This document shows, piece by piece, positions 35,448 through 44,013 of a stretch of 64,000 nt of DNA (its first letter is position 1; each line of letters starts with the position of its first letter). The notes below the pieces were generated by a model that was given only the letters and a program-made list of their open reading frames with translations, was not told the DNA's origin and did not search any database. The stretch covers positions 372,001 through 436,000 of the forward strand of contig NZ_CP020330.1 of the NCBI RefSeq assembly GCF_002043005.1, read 5' to 3'. The stretch comes from Martelella mediterranea DSM 17316 (lineage in GTDB: Bacteria > Pseudomonadota > Alphaproteobacteria > Rhizobiales > Rhizobiaceae). The translations under genes were made by a program, and so were the position numbers.

Positions 35448-37442
35448 ATGGCGACACAAGGTTTTACGACGTCCGAGGACCAGTGGATCACGCTCAAGGA
35501 CGGCACCCGCCTGGCAACGCGAATCTGGATGCCGGACGGCGCGGCGGACAGGCCGGTTCCGACCGTGCTGGAATATCTGCCCTACCGCAAGCGCGGCGGA
35601 ACCGACCCGCGCGACGAATCCACCTATCCGGTCTTCGCCGCCGCCGGCATTGCCGGCGTCCGGGTCGATATCCGCGGATCGGGCGAATCCGAAGGGGTCA
35701 TCGACGGCGAATACACCCCGCGCGAACTCTCCGATGCCTGCGAAATCCTCGAATGGATCGCCGCCCAGCCCTGGTCGAACGGCAATGTCGGCATGATGGG
35801 CATTTCCTGGGGCGGCTTCAACTGCCTGCAGGTGGCCGCGCTGAAACCGCCGCAGCTGAAAGCCGTGATCTCGATCGCCTCCACCGTCGACCGTTACAAT
35901 GACGACATCCACTACAAGAACGGCACCCATCTTTCCGCCCAGCTCTCCTGGGCGGGCACCATGCTCGCCTATCAGTCGCGCACGCCGGATATCGATCTGG
36001 TCGGCGATCGCTGGAAGGAAATGTGGCTGGAACGGCTGGAAGGCCAGCCCTTCTTCATGGAGGAATGGCTTGCGCATCAGCGTCGCGACGATTTCTGGAA
36101 ACACGGCTCGATTTGCGAGGACTTCGACGGCTTTCCCGTTCCCGCGCTGGTCATCGCCGGCTGGGCGGACGGCTATCGCAACACACCGCTGAAGGCGATC
36201 GAGGGCCTGGGCGACAAAGGCAAGGCGATTGTCGGCCCGTGGATCCACAAATATCCGCATTTCGCCTGGCCGAAGCCGCGCATGGACTTCCACGCCGAAG
36301 CCATCGCATGGTGGAAGCGCTGGCTGGACGGTGAAACCAACGGCGCGGAAGACCTGCCGCAGATGCGCGCCTATATCCTCGATGGCCCGCGCCCGGCGCT
36401 GAGGCGCGAACGCGATCCCGGCTACTGGGTTGCGAAGCAGACCTGGGAAACGCCACAGACCGAAACGCTGACGGTCGCCGCCGACGGAATGCTCAACGCG
36501 ACCGGCGCCAGCGAAGGCACGGGCGATATCTATCTGCGCTCGCCGCTCGACACCGGAACCAGCGGCGGCGAGTGGTTCACGCTGAAGCCCGATGCAGAAA
36601 TCGCCGGCGATCAGCGCAGCGATAACGGCGGTTCGCTCACTTTCGAGACCGCGCCGCTTGGCGAAGAAGCCGTCTATCTCGGCGCGCCGGAGCTTTCCGT
36701 CGACGTTGCCTGTGAAGGCGACTGGGAAAACCTTGCCGTCCGCATCATCGATGTCCATCCCGACGGCACGGAAACCCGTGCCTGCTACGGTGTTTTGAAC
36801 CTCGCCCATCGCGACGGCAACGAAACGCCGACCAAAATGCCCAAGGGCGAGAAGACGCGCATTACCATGCGGCTCGACGCCATGGGCTATCGCTTTGCGC
36901 CCGGCCATCGCATCAAGCTTGCGCTTTCGACAAGCTACTGGCCGACCATACTGCCGTCGCCCGAAGCACCGGGTCTCACGATCGATACGGCCAGCATCCG
37001 CCTTGCCTTGCCGCTTCTAGGCGATCACGAGCGCATCACCGTCGCAGAGCCGGAAAACCCAAATCCGCTGCCGCAATATGAAATGCGGTCGCCCGAGGAG
37101 ACCCGGCGTTCGGTGGAAAAAAACCTGGTCACAGGCCTAACCCACTACCGCATCTACGAGGACACGGGGCTGGAAGTGCATCCGAAAAACGGGCTGCGCA
37201 CCCAGGAAATCCGCAACGAGGACTGGTCGATCGACCCCAACGACCCGCTGTCGATGAAGGGCGACATCGACTGGACCATCCGGCTCGAACGCGATGGCTG
37301 GTCGGTCTCGACCAAGTCCACCACGACAATGCGCTGCACCGAAAAGGACTGGATCATCGCGGCAAGCGTGACGGCATTCGAAGACGATCGGGAAGTCTTC
37401 GCCAAGTCCTTCGAACAGCGCATCCCCCGCGACTTCATGTGA
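35448..37442 (+). CDS. CocE/NonD-family serine hydrolase (X-Pro dipeptidyl-peptidase S15 type)
   Basis: A 664-residue enzyme without a signal peptide, hence cytoplasmic. The alpha/beta core contains nucleophile Ser120 (MGISWGGF), Asp241 (AGWADGYRN) and His267 (GPWIHKYP), the triad pattern of cocaine esterase and NonD hydrolases. A C-terminal jelly-roll domain starts near residue 310 and ends around 540, followed by a further ~120 residues. It is the last gene of the peptide-type importer operon. A plausible job is hydrolysing an imported ester or acylated peptide inside the cell. The linkage is seen; the substrate is inference. Confidence 0.9.
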   Translation: MATQGFTTSEDQWITLKDGTRLATRIWMPDGAADRPVPTVLEYLPYRKRGGTDPRDESTYPVFAAAGIAGVRVDIRGSGESEGVIDGEYTPRELSDACEILEWIAAQPWSNGNVGMMGISWGGFNCLQVAALKPPQLKAVISIASTVDRYNDDIHYKNGTHLSAQLSWAGTMLAYQSRTPDIDLVGDRWKEMWLERLEGQPFFMEEWLAHQRRDDFWKHGSICEDFDGFPVPALVIAGWADGYRNTPLKAIEGLGDKGKAIVGPWIHKYPHFAWPKPRMDFHAEAIAWWKRWLDGETNGAEDLPQMRAYILDGPRPALRRERDPGYWVAKQTWETPQTETLTVAADGMLNATGASEGTGDIYLRSPLDTGTSGGEWFTLKPDAEIAGDQRSDNGGSLTFETAPLGEEAVYLGAPELSVDVACEGDWENLAVRIIDVHPDGTETRACYGVLNLAHRDGNETPTKMPKGEKTRITMRLDAMGYRFAPGHRIKLALSTSYWPTILPSPEAPGLTIDTASIRLALPLLGDHERITVAEPENPNPLPQYEMRSPEETRRSVEKNLVTGLTHYRIYEDTGLEVHPKNGLRTQEIRNEDWSIDPNDPLSMKGDIDWTIRLERDGWSVSTKSTTTMRCTEKDWIIAASVTAFEDDREVFAKSFEQRIPRDFM

Positions 37443-37467
37443 TCCGCCGCGACGGCGGCCACTGCAA

Positions 37468-37493
37468 AACGGCTCCCCCAAAAGGGAGCCGTT
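37468..37493. terminator. Terminator hairpin between convergent operons
   Basis: A perfect 10-bp stem (AACGGCTCCC / GGGAGCCGTT) with a 6-nt loop lies 26 bp past the hydrolase stop. On the minus strand it is followed by TTTTGC, so it may serve both converging transcripts. Confidence 0.7.
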
Positions 37494-37501
37494 GTCGGAG
37501 C

Positions 37502-37611
37502 GCGCTCTGGAGCATTTCGCAGTCAGGTAGTTCCACCTGACGTCCGCGAAAATGCGCCAAAACAAAGAAATAGAGCGCCGATCTGATCCAATCAGATAGA
37601 AATGCGCTCTA
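37502..37611. repeat. Rhizobiales composite palindromic intergenic element (RIME-like)
   Basis: Two nested hairpins lie side by side. The first is GCATTTCGC...GCGAAAATGC around TCAGGT-N6-ACCTGA (37523-37540). The second is AGAGCGC (37572-37578) with GCGCTCT (37604-37610) around ATCTGAT-N3-ATCAGAT (37581-37597). The segment GCGCCAAAACAAAGAAATAG is a signature of a dispersed element frequent in Rhizobium, Agrobacterium and relatives. Its right end supplies the TAG stop of the membrane-protein gene at 37609. Extent is judged from symmetry. Confidence 0.75.
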
Positions 37612-38382
37612 GTCAAAGACCTCGGCGAGGTCGGCATATCCGACGCCTTCCTTGATGTCGCGCAGCCGTGCATAGGCCACCGAAACCGCAATCGAAATCA
37701 GGGCCGTGGCGACGCCGTTGATCAGGCCGAGCACAATCGCGACAAGGAGCGTCGGGATCGGCAGCAGGCCCGCCGCGAGCGCGACCAGAAACGTGATGAC
37801 GAAGATGATGATGTAGGCGACCACGACAAAGCCGATGATCGGCCACCGGTATTCCTTCGTCAGTTGACGGCTGCGCGCAAGGGCGCCGAAACCCATGCCC
37901 TCGATCATTACGACGGGAACGCATACGGCCCAGGCGCCGGCGAGCCAAAGTCCCGGAACGATGAACAGCATAAAGGCGATGGCAACGCCGAAGGACGCGA
38001 CAAGCGTGACGAGAATGAGCGCCGGCAGCCGGCGGATCACGGCCTTCAGATACGCCTCCACCCGGACCGGACGGCCCGACTTCGTGTCATAGGCGGCCAG
38101 AACCATCATGCCGGTCATGATGGAATAAAGCAGCATCGGCAGGATCGCCGAAACGAGTATGATGATGAAAACAGACGGCGTCGCCTGACCCGGCGCGAAC
38201 GGGTCGGCCTCAAACCCGGTGCCCAGACCCGTGGCATAAGAGGCGAGCTCAACGAGAATTCCGGGGACTGCGGACAGGATGACAAAGGTCATGAATCGCT
38301 GGCGCAAAACGGAGAATGTTTCTCCAATCCGCTCGTTTACGCCAAAGGCGGGCCTGGCGGCCGGGGCGTCGGTGGATGTCAT
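37609..38382 (-). CDS. Multi-pass membrane protein of unknown function
   Basis: A 257-residue protein with about six hydrophobic segments (FVILSAVPGILVELASY; SVFIIILVSAILPMLLYSIM; LILVTLVASFGVAIAFMLFI; LAGAWAVCVPVVMIEGMGF; IIGFVVVAYIIIFVITFLV; LLVAIVLGLINGVATALISI). The overall pattern resembles the glycerophosphodiester-phosphodiesterase membrane-domain or DUF975-like group, but I do not recognise a catalytic motif. Its stop codon lies inside the RIME-like element, so the last residues may have been set by insertion of that repeat. It is separated from the RDD gene by 86 bp and is possibly a separate unit. Confidence 0.7.
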   Translation of the reverse strand: MTSTDAPAARPAFGVNERIGETFSVLRQRFMTFVILSAVPGILVELASYATGLGTGFEADPFAPGQATPSVFIIILVSAILPMLLYSIMTGMMVLAAYDTKSGRPVRVEAYLKAVIRRLPALILVTLVASFGVAIAFMLFIVPGLWLAGAWAVCVPVVMIEGMGFGALARSRQLTKEYRWPIIGFVVVAYIIIFVITFLVALAAGLLPIPTLLVAIVLGLINGVATALISIAVSVAYARLRDIKEGVGYADLAEVFD

Positions 38383-38468
38383 GTGTGGCTTGCTCCTTCA
38401 GATTCGTCAAAACCTGGTGCTGACTAACCGATGAGACGAAAAAGTCCATGGTTTCAATGGAGAATGCG

Positions 38469-39401
38469 TCAGTCGGCACCCGAATGTTCGCTTCCATAGT
38501 GTTTGTCGGCGCGGGCGTCGCCGAACAGTTTCTTCTGTTCGAGATAGCCCCGCTGGGCGGTGTAGAACGCCTGCAGGAAGGCTTCTTCCTCATGCGGCGC
38601 GATGGTCTCTTCATAGCCGATCTTGTGGCGGATTCGCATGGCGACATCGGAAAGCCGCGGACGGTTGATCTCGTTTCTCTCGCCACGCAGCAGCTTCTCC
38701 AGAACCTGCAGCTCATAGGCGCCGTAAAGGTCCATCTGCGCCGGCGTGAAGACGAAACGCTCCGCCGATGGCGGCGCGGGCGCGCTGGCCAGATCGGGCA
38801 GAAGCGCCGCCGAGGGCGCTGCAATCACGGCCGTGCCGGCGATCAGGTCTCCGATGCGCTGGCTCTGGGCGGTGAATGCCGGAAAGGCGACCACGACGAT
38901 CAGCCACGCCAGCGCGATCAAGGGGATCAGAAGATTATCGGGCGTTGCGCCGAGCAGGAGAAGGATCGGCGTGAAGATTTCGATTTCCTTGAGCAGATTG
39001 CGCACCACGATCTGATGCACCGAAAGGCCGCCGCCCTCTACGGAGACCGCGCGGATGCCCAGCAGCCGCTTGCCCGGCGTGCGCCCGTTGGCGAGCAGTT
39101 CGGCGAGGATATAGTAGGGCGTCCCGATGAACAGAAAGATCAGCGATGCGATTGCCGTGGCGGTCGCAAAATCCACCGATCCGATCAGCCCCACCGCCGC
39201 CAGCAACAGCAGGCTGACGCCTACCGTGATGATGATGTCGATGATTTGCGCGCCCGCGCGCGCGAACAGGCTGGCGATCCTGAGATCGAACGGCACGCCT
39301 TCGGGCGGGATGATGGTCAGCAGCCGGCCGCCCGCTTTCGCCTTCCCGCTGCGTCCGCCTTTGACGGTTCCGGATTTTACCGTGGCTGTTTCGGCGCTCA
39401 T
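38469..39401 (-). CDS. RDD-family membrane protein
   Basis: A 310-residue protein. The N-terminal half is an RDD domain: LRIASLFARAGAQIIDIIIT, then TPYYILAELLANGRTPGKRL and SVHQIVVRNLLKEIEI, with four hydrophobic spans. The C-terminal ~110 residues are soluble (AERFVFTPAQMDLYGAYELQ, then LEKLLRGERNEINRPRLSDVA). ATG 39401 overlaps the upstream stop (ATGA). It is the distal gene of the DUF4129-DUF4350-MoxR-DUF58-SpoIIM-RDD run. Confidence 0.85.
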   Translation of the reverse strand: MSAETATVKSGTVKGGRSGKAKAGGRLLTIIPPEGVPFDLRIASLFARAGAQIIDIIITVGVSLLLLAAVGLIGSVDFATATAIASLIFLFIGTPYYILAELLANGRTPGKRLLGIRAVSVEGGGLSVHQIVVRNLLKEIEIFTPILLLLGATPDNLLIPLIALAWLIVVVAFPAFTAQSQRIGDLIAGTAVIAAPSAALLPDLASAPAPPSAERFVFTPAQMDLYGAYELQVLEKLLRGERNEINRPRLSDVAMRIRHKIGYEETIAPHEEEAFLQAFYTAQRGYLEQKKLFGDARADKHYGSEHSGAD

Positions 39402-40441
39402 GATGTCGCCTCCGTGGCCACTGGTCGGCTCCTGACGAAGCCCTTCTGCCGCCCGGCACCCAGCAACCAGAAAAACCAGAGCGCGCCGATGCTCCAGCCG
39501 ATCGCGATCCGCCACACCGGCGCAGTCACAAGCTGCCGGGCGAAGCCCTCCAGCAGCCCGGCGGCCACCAGCATCAGGGCCGCCAGCACGGCCAGCTTGA
39601 CCGCATCATGCGCGGCATCGGCAAGCGCGGCCTTGCGCGTTTTCTCGCCGGGAAACAGAACCGCCCGCCCCAGTCGAAAGCCGCCGGCCGTGGCGATGGC
39701 GATCGCGGAAAGCTCCGTCACGCCATGGATCGAAAGCCAGGCGAAAAGGTCCAGTCCCAGGCCCTTGTCGGCATAGATCGCGCCCAGCGCGCCGATGACG
39801 CTGCCATTGTAGAGCATCAGCAGCGCGCTCGGCACGCAGGCGAGAATGCCGAGAACGAAGGAGAAGATGGCAACCCTTGTATTGTGTGAAAACAGATAGG
39901 TCGCGAAGGCGCCGAGTTCTTCGATCGCGCCCGGTTCGCTGTCGTAGATCACCCGGCGCAGCGCATCGGCGCTGGCCTGCGGTCCGCGCCCGGCCGCCAG
40001 CCCTTCCGGCACAAAGGCATAGAACCAGGTCGGGTCCGTTCGCGTCAGCGCAAAGGCGGCCACGCCGCCCAGAACCATCAGGACGAAGGCGAGTACGAGT
40101 TCGATACCCGAACGACGGAAAGCCAGCGGCGCGCCCTGGCGGAAGAAGCGGGAGACCACGCCGCGAATGCTGGCGCGCGGCGCATAGACCACCAGATAGG
40201 CCCGTGCGCACAGGCTCTCCAGATAGGCGACAATCGCGCTGTCGAGCGAGATCTCGCGCGCCACCGAAAGCGCGTTCACCGCCTGCCTGTAAAGCGTCAC
40301 CAGATCGCGGGCATCCTCGAAGGCGAGGCTTTTCACGCCGCGCCTTTCCGCCTGGTCCAGAATGGCCTGCAGCCGCAGCCAGTCGCTTTCGCGCTCGAGA
40401 CGAAAACGGCTTGAACGGATGGTTTCGCCGGATGTTTTCAT
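39398..40441 (-). CDS. SpoIIM-like (stage II sporulation protein M family) membrane protein
   Basis: A 347-residue protein. The soluble N-terminal third (WLRLQAILDQAERRGVKSLA) is followed by about six membrane spans. The DUF95/SpoIIM features are NTRVAIFSFVLGILACVPSA and YNGSVIGALGAIYADKGLGL, then LSIHGVTELSAIAIATAGGF. In non-sporulating bacteria this family is found beside RDD, DUF58 and MoxR genes. It overlaps its neighbours on both sides, pointing to a membrane complex made in fixed proportion. The role is unknown. Confidence 0.85.
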   Translation of the reverse strand: MKTSGETIRSSRFRLERESDWLRLQAILDQAERRGVKSLAFEDARDLVTLYRQAVNALSVAREISLDSAIVAYLESLCARAYLVVYAPRASIRGVVSRFFRQGAPLAFRRSGIELVLAFVLMVLGGVAAFALTRTDPTWFYAFVPEGLAAGRGPQASADALRRVIYDSEPGAIEELGAFATYLFSHNTRVAIFSFVLGILACVPSALLMLYNGSVIGALGAIYADKGLGLDLFAWLSIHGVTELSAIAIATAGGFRLGRAVLFPGEKTRKAALADAAHDAVKLAVLAALMLVAAGLLEGFARQLVTAPVWRIAIGWSIGALWFFWLLGAGRQKGFVRSRPVATEATS

Positions 40442-41751
40442 ATCAGCTCCCGGGAGCGGATGGAAAGATAGGTCGAGATCAGTTCCGGTCTCAACCCGCC
40501 CGGCGCGGTTTCGATGACGAATACCCCAAGCCGGGAAAGACTGTTCAGCACGCGCCGGCGCTCCCGCTCGAGATCGGCGGCGGCCGCCACCTCCGAGACC
40601 ATGGCGAGGCTGTTCACCGATTTGTGGTGATAGGCCGCAAGCAGCGGATCGCGCAGGCTGACGAAGACGACCACATGATGTCGGTTCAGCATCTGCACGT
40701 TTTCAATCAGCAGTTCCGCCGTCGTGGTGTCAACGAAGTCGGAGAACACGACAACCAGGCTGCGCCGGGACAGGCGCTGGTGCAGATGGCTGAGCGCCAG
40801 CGTGTGGTTGGTCTCCACCAGCCGGTAGTCCAGCGCCGCCGTGTGCGAGCGCAGCTGCGCAAAGGCCCGCCGGCCCTCCATCGGCGGCACGAACAGGCGC
40901 GGCCTTGCATCAAAGGCGAACAGCCCGACCCTGTCGCCGCTCTGAATGCCGGCCCAGGCAAGCGCCAGCGAGGCGTTGATCATGTGGTCGATCTTGGCGA
41001 GCCCGTCGATCGGCTCGCGCATCAGATGCCCGTTGTCGAGCGCCAGCACGATCGCGTGGTTGCGCTCCGCCTGCATCTGGCGCGCCACCAGCCCGCCATG
41101 GCGCGCGCTGCGCTTGTAATCGATCATCCGGGTATCCATCCCGGCAACGAATTCGCGCAGTTGATGAAATTCCGAACCCTCGCCATGAATGCTGGCGGCC
41201 TTCGCGCCAAACTCCGTCGTCGCGAGTTGCGTGTCGATGGCGCCCGAGGTGATCGCGCGGATGCTCGGAACGACGGAAATTTCGCGGTCGAGCGGATGGT
41301 TGGCGATAAGATCGAGAAGGCCGAGACGACTCCTGCGCAGCGTCGAGACGGACGCGATCCGCCACTTGCCCCGTTTCAGCGCGCGGGCGGGAAGATCGAC
41401 GGCGGCGATATGCGCCCCCGTGGGCATCAGCCTGAAGTCTCCAGGCCCGGCCAGCCCTTCCGGCCAGCGCAGACGGCCGGCGGTTGGCGCTACGGCGCGC
41501 GTTCCCTCCTTGCCCTTCAGCCGCAATGCAACGATCCCTTCCTCGCCCGCAAAGATTTCGGCAGGCGCGTCGATTTCCAGGGTGAAATGACGCGCGCCGG
41601 GGCTGAGAGCCCAGTCCGCGATGACGGCCGCGCCGAGCAGCAGCCATGCGCCGACGACGATCTCGACCGGAACCGCGGGCGCTGCGAGAACCGCGACCGT
41701 CAAGACCGCCAGAGCGCCGGCCAGAGCGAGGAGCAGGACGGAGGGGCGCAT
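40438..41751 (-). CDS. DUF58-domain protein
   Basis: A 437-residue protein with two N-terminal membrane helices (about 5-45). A periplasmic- or cytoplasmic-facing region follows. The DUF58 core is near 190-240 (EFHQLREFVAGMDTRMIDYK, then RSARHGGLVARQ), and a vWA-like region comes after (IVLALDNGHLM; LVVVFSDFVDTTTAELLI). It shares one base with the MoxR stop. MoxR and DUF58 proteins act as an AAA+ chaperone with its vWA/DUF58 partner in several bacteria, with links to stress tolerance. Confidence 0.88.
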   Translation of the reverse strand: MRPSVLLLALAGALAVLTVAVLAAPAVPVEIVVGAWLLLGAAVIADWALSPGARHFTLEIDAPAEIFAGEEGIVALRLKGKEGTRAVAPTAGRLRWPEGLAGPGDFRLMPTGAHIAAVDLPARALKRGKWRIASVSTLRRSRLGLLDLIANHPLDREISVVPSIRAITSGAIDTQLATTEFGAKAASIHGEGSEFHQLREFVAGMDTRMIDYKRSARHGGLVARQMQAERNHAIVLALDNGHLMREPIDGLAKIDHMINASLALAWAGIQSGDRVGLFAFDARPRLFVPPMEGRRAFAQLRSHTAALDYRLVETNHTLALSHLHQRLSRRSLVVVFSDFVDTTTAELLIENVQMLNRHHVVVFVSLRDPLLAAYHHKSVNSLAMVSEVAAAADLERERRRVLNSLSRLGVFVIETAPGGLRPELISTYLSIRSRELI

Positions 41752-42707
41752 CAGCGGGGTGCTTCGGTTCTGTCGAGAATGCCCTCCAGCACCGCCCGCG
41801 GCGTGCGGCCCTCGATTTCGGCGGCCGGCCCCAGAACGATGCGATGGCGCATGACCGGAACGAACAGGCCCTTGACGTCATCGGGCAGCGCATAGTCGCG
41901 TCCGTCGAGCGCCGCGCGGGCGCGGACCGCGCCGCAGAGCGCATCCGCCGCGCGCGTCGATACGCCGTGCGCGATATCGCCATCCTCTCGGGTCGCCCGC
42001 GCCAGCGCCAGAACATAGCGCAATATCGTCTCGTCCAGGCGGATGTCGTCGATCAAAGCCTGTCCGGCGCGGATTTCTTCAAGGCCGGCCACGGGCGTAA
42101 TCGCCGCCTGTCGCGCATGGGCATCGAGCCCCTGATTGGCATGGCGTTTGAGGATTTCGAACTCCGCCTCCTCCTCCGGATGATCGATGACCAGCTTGAA
42201 CAGGAACCGGTCGAGCTGCGCTTCCGGCAGGGGATAGGTGCCCTGCTGCTCGATCGGGTTCTGGGTCGCGACCACGAAGAAGACGTCGCCGACGGAATGA
42301 TCCACGCCGTCGATCGTCGCCTGACGCTCGCTCATGACCTGCAGGAGGGCGGCCTGCGTTTTCGGCGGCGCGCGGTTGATCTCGTCGGTCAGCAGGATAT
42401 CGGTGAAGATCGGCCCCTTGATCAGTTCGAAGCGGCGGGCACCGAAATCGAAGATGTTCGAGCCGGTCACATCGCCCGGCATCAGGTCCGGCGTGAACTG
42501 GATGCGCTTGAAATCGAGGGTCAGCGATGCGGCGAGGCTGCGCGCCAGCAGGGTCTTGGCCGTACCGGGCGGCCCCTCCAGCAGGCAGTGGCCGCGCGCG
42601 AACAGCGAAATCAGCAGGAGTTCTACAATCGCCTCCTGCCCCTGAACCGCCTTTTCAATCTCACCGGTCAGCCGGTCGCGTAGGTCGCGCAGCGTATCCA
42701 AATGCAT
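41751..42707 (-). CDS. MoxR-family AAA+ ATPase
   Basis: A 318-residue AAA+ ATPase with Walker A GPPGTAKT (residues 45-52), Walker B ILLTDEINRAPPKTQAALLQ near 108-128, sensor NPIEQQGTYPLPEAQLDRF near 152-170 and a helical lid. ATG 42707 is chosen because GAGGGTCTCC-type upstream sequence and the conserved start (LRDLRDRLTGEIEKAVQGQE) agree. The gene overlaps the DUF4350 gene by 47 bp. MoxR proteins assist maturation of vWA-containing partners, here probably the DUF58 protein. Confidence 0.93.
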   Translation of the reverse strand: MHLDTLRDLRDRLTGEIEKAVQGQEAIVELLLISLFARGHCLLEGPPGTAKTLLARSLAASLTLDFKRIQFTPDLMPGDVTGSNIFDFGARRFELIKGPIFTDILLTDEINRAPPKTQAALLQVMSERQATIDGVDHSVGDVFFVVATQNPIEQQGTYPLPEAQLDRFLFKLVIDHPEEEAEFEILKRHANQGLDAHARQAAITPVAGLEEIRAGQALIDDIRLDETILRYVLALARATREDGDIAHGVSTRAADALCGAVRARAALDGRDYALPDDVKGLFVPVMRHRIVLGPAAEIEGRTPRAVLEGILDRTEAPR

Positions 42708-44013
42708 CGAGGGTCTCCTGAAATGCTTCTTCAAAGGGAATGAGCGCCGCAAGGCGCTGATGGGTCTCGGGTCCGTCTCCGGCCAGTTGGCCATAGGCCT
42801 CCGCCAGACGCTGGGCGGTTTCGGGAACGCGGTGTCTGACGCGGCGGATGATCTCGGAGGCGACCGCGTCCGCGGCCATCGGCCGGCGCGCGGCGCCAAG
42901 CACGATGCCGTCCAGCGTCTCCATGCGGGCCCGGATATAGGCCGACACGAGATCGCTCTGGCTGCCCGCAAGCCGCAACAGCCGCGCCGAGGCCGCGATG
43001 GTGCGCGCCTTGGAGGCCATGTCGAGCGCAGTCGCTTCGCCGAGCGGCGCGCCGAACCGGCGGCTTCCACGCCACAGCGCCAGCCCAGAGGCGATGACAA
43101 TGCCGATCCAGAACAGCGAAAACGGGTATTCGAAAAACCGACCGAGATCGGCGAGCGAGCGCGTCCGCGGGTCCTGGCCGCTTGTGTCGGTGATATTGGC
43201 GTAGGTGGTGGTGTCGATATAGACCGGACGGCCCGCGGCAAGCGGCGCGATCATCGCAACCGCGAGCTCCGCATTGTCGCCATTGGCAAGCCCGTGATTG
43301 TCCACCAGATCGGGGTCGGATAGCAGGTAAAAGCTGCTGCCCTCGCCCCAGAGATCATCGCAGCGGGCAAGCAGCGTGCCTCTGCCGGAAAGCGAAAGGA
43401 CCGGCATGCAGGCATCGTCGACGATATCGCTGAGCACGCGCGGCGCATAAAGCGCCGCCTCGCCCGCAAGCATTTCGTCCGTCAGATCCTTCGTGACGGG
43501 CGCTTGCACGAAGCCATCGCCGGCGGCCGCGACCGTGGGGCCGCGCCAGAGGCCGAAGATCGTCATCTGTCCCGGCGGAATAAGGACATCGGGATCGGCG
43601 GTTGCGCTGGTGATCATGTCGCTGCGCCATTTGGGCAGGATCACAAGCGTGTCCGCGCTGTCGATCTTGGACCGGAACGCCGCGAGCGAGAGGTTTCGAA
43701 GCGTCGCGCGCGGGCTTCCTGCCTCTAGTTCCTCGGTTTCCCGACGTCCTACCGTCAGATCGGTATCGTAGAGCGGCAGGATACGCAGAATCGGCGTCTT
43801 TTGCCCGACGATCTCCTCCGGCGCGGTCTTTTCAACCGCGATTCCCTGATCCTGCAGCCAGATCGCAAGCCCGTCCGTACCGATGGCGCTGCGCTCGATG
43901 CGGCTCGAAGAGGATGATAGGAACATCAGCGCGAGCCCGGCGATCACAACCACGGCCAGGATGACGAGGGGGAAGGCATTGCCGGACGCGTCGTTCTGCG
44001 CTCGCTCGCTCAT
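42661..44013 (-). CDS. DUF4350-domain membrane protein
   Basis: A 450-residue protein anchored by an N-terminal helix (FPLVILAVVVIAGLALMFL, about 13-31) and a second helix near 310 (LFWIGIVIASGLALW). The domain between them has the DUF4350 character: IGTDGLAIWLQDQGIAVEKT, then LRILPLYDTDL and MTIFGLWRGPTVAAAGDGFV. The C-terminal ~130 residues are cytoplasmic helices. The start overlaps the DUF4129 stop and the end overlaps moxR. It is probably a structural partner of the MoxR/DUF58 system. Confidence 0.8.
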   Translation of the reverse strand: MSERAQNDASGNAFPLVILAVVVIAGLALMFLSSSSSRIERSAIGTDGLAIWLQDQGIAVEKTAPEEIVGQKTPILRILPLYDTDLTVGRRETEELEAGSPRATLRNLSLAAFRSKIDSADTLVILPKWRSDMITSATADPDVLIPPGQMTIFGLWRGPTVAAAGDGFVQAPVTKDLTDEMLAGEAALYAPRVLSDIVDDACMPVLSLSGRGTLLARCDDLWGEGSSFYLLSDPDLVDNHGLANGDNAELAVAMIAPLAAGRPVYIDTTTYANITDTSGQDPRTRSLADLGRFFEYPFSLFWIGIVIASGLALWRGSRRFGAPLGEATALDMASKARTIAASARLLRLAGSQSDLVSAYIRARMETLDGIVLGAARRPMAADAVASEIIRRVRHRVPETAQRLAEAYGQLAGDGPETHQRLAALIPFEEAFQETLDAFGYAARPTRPADR

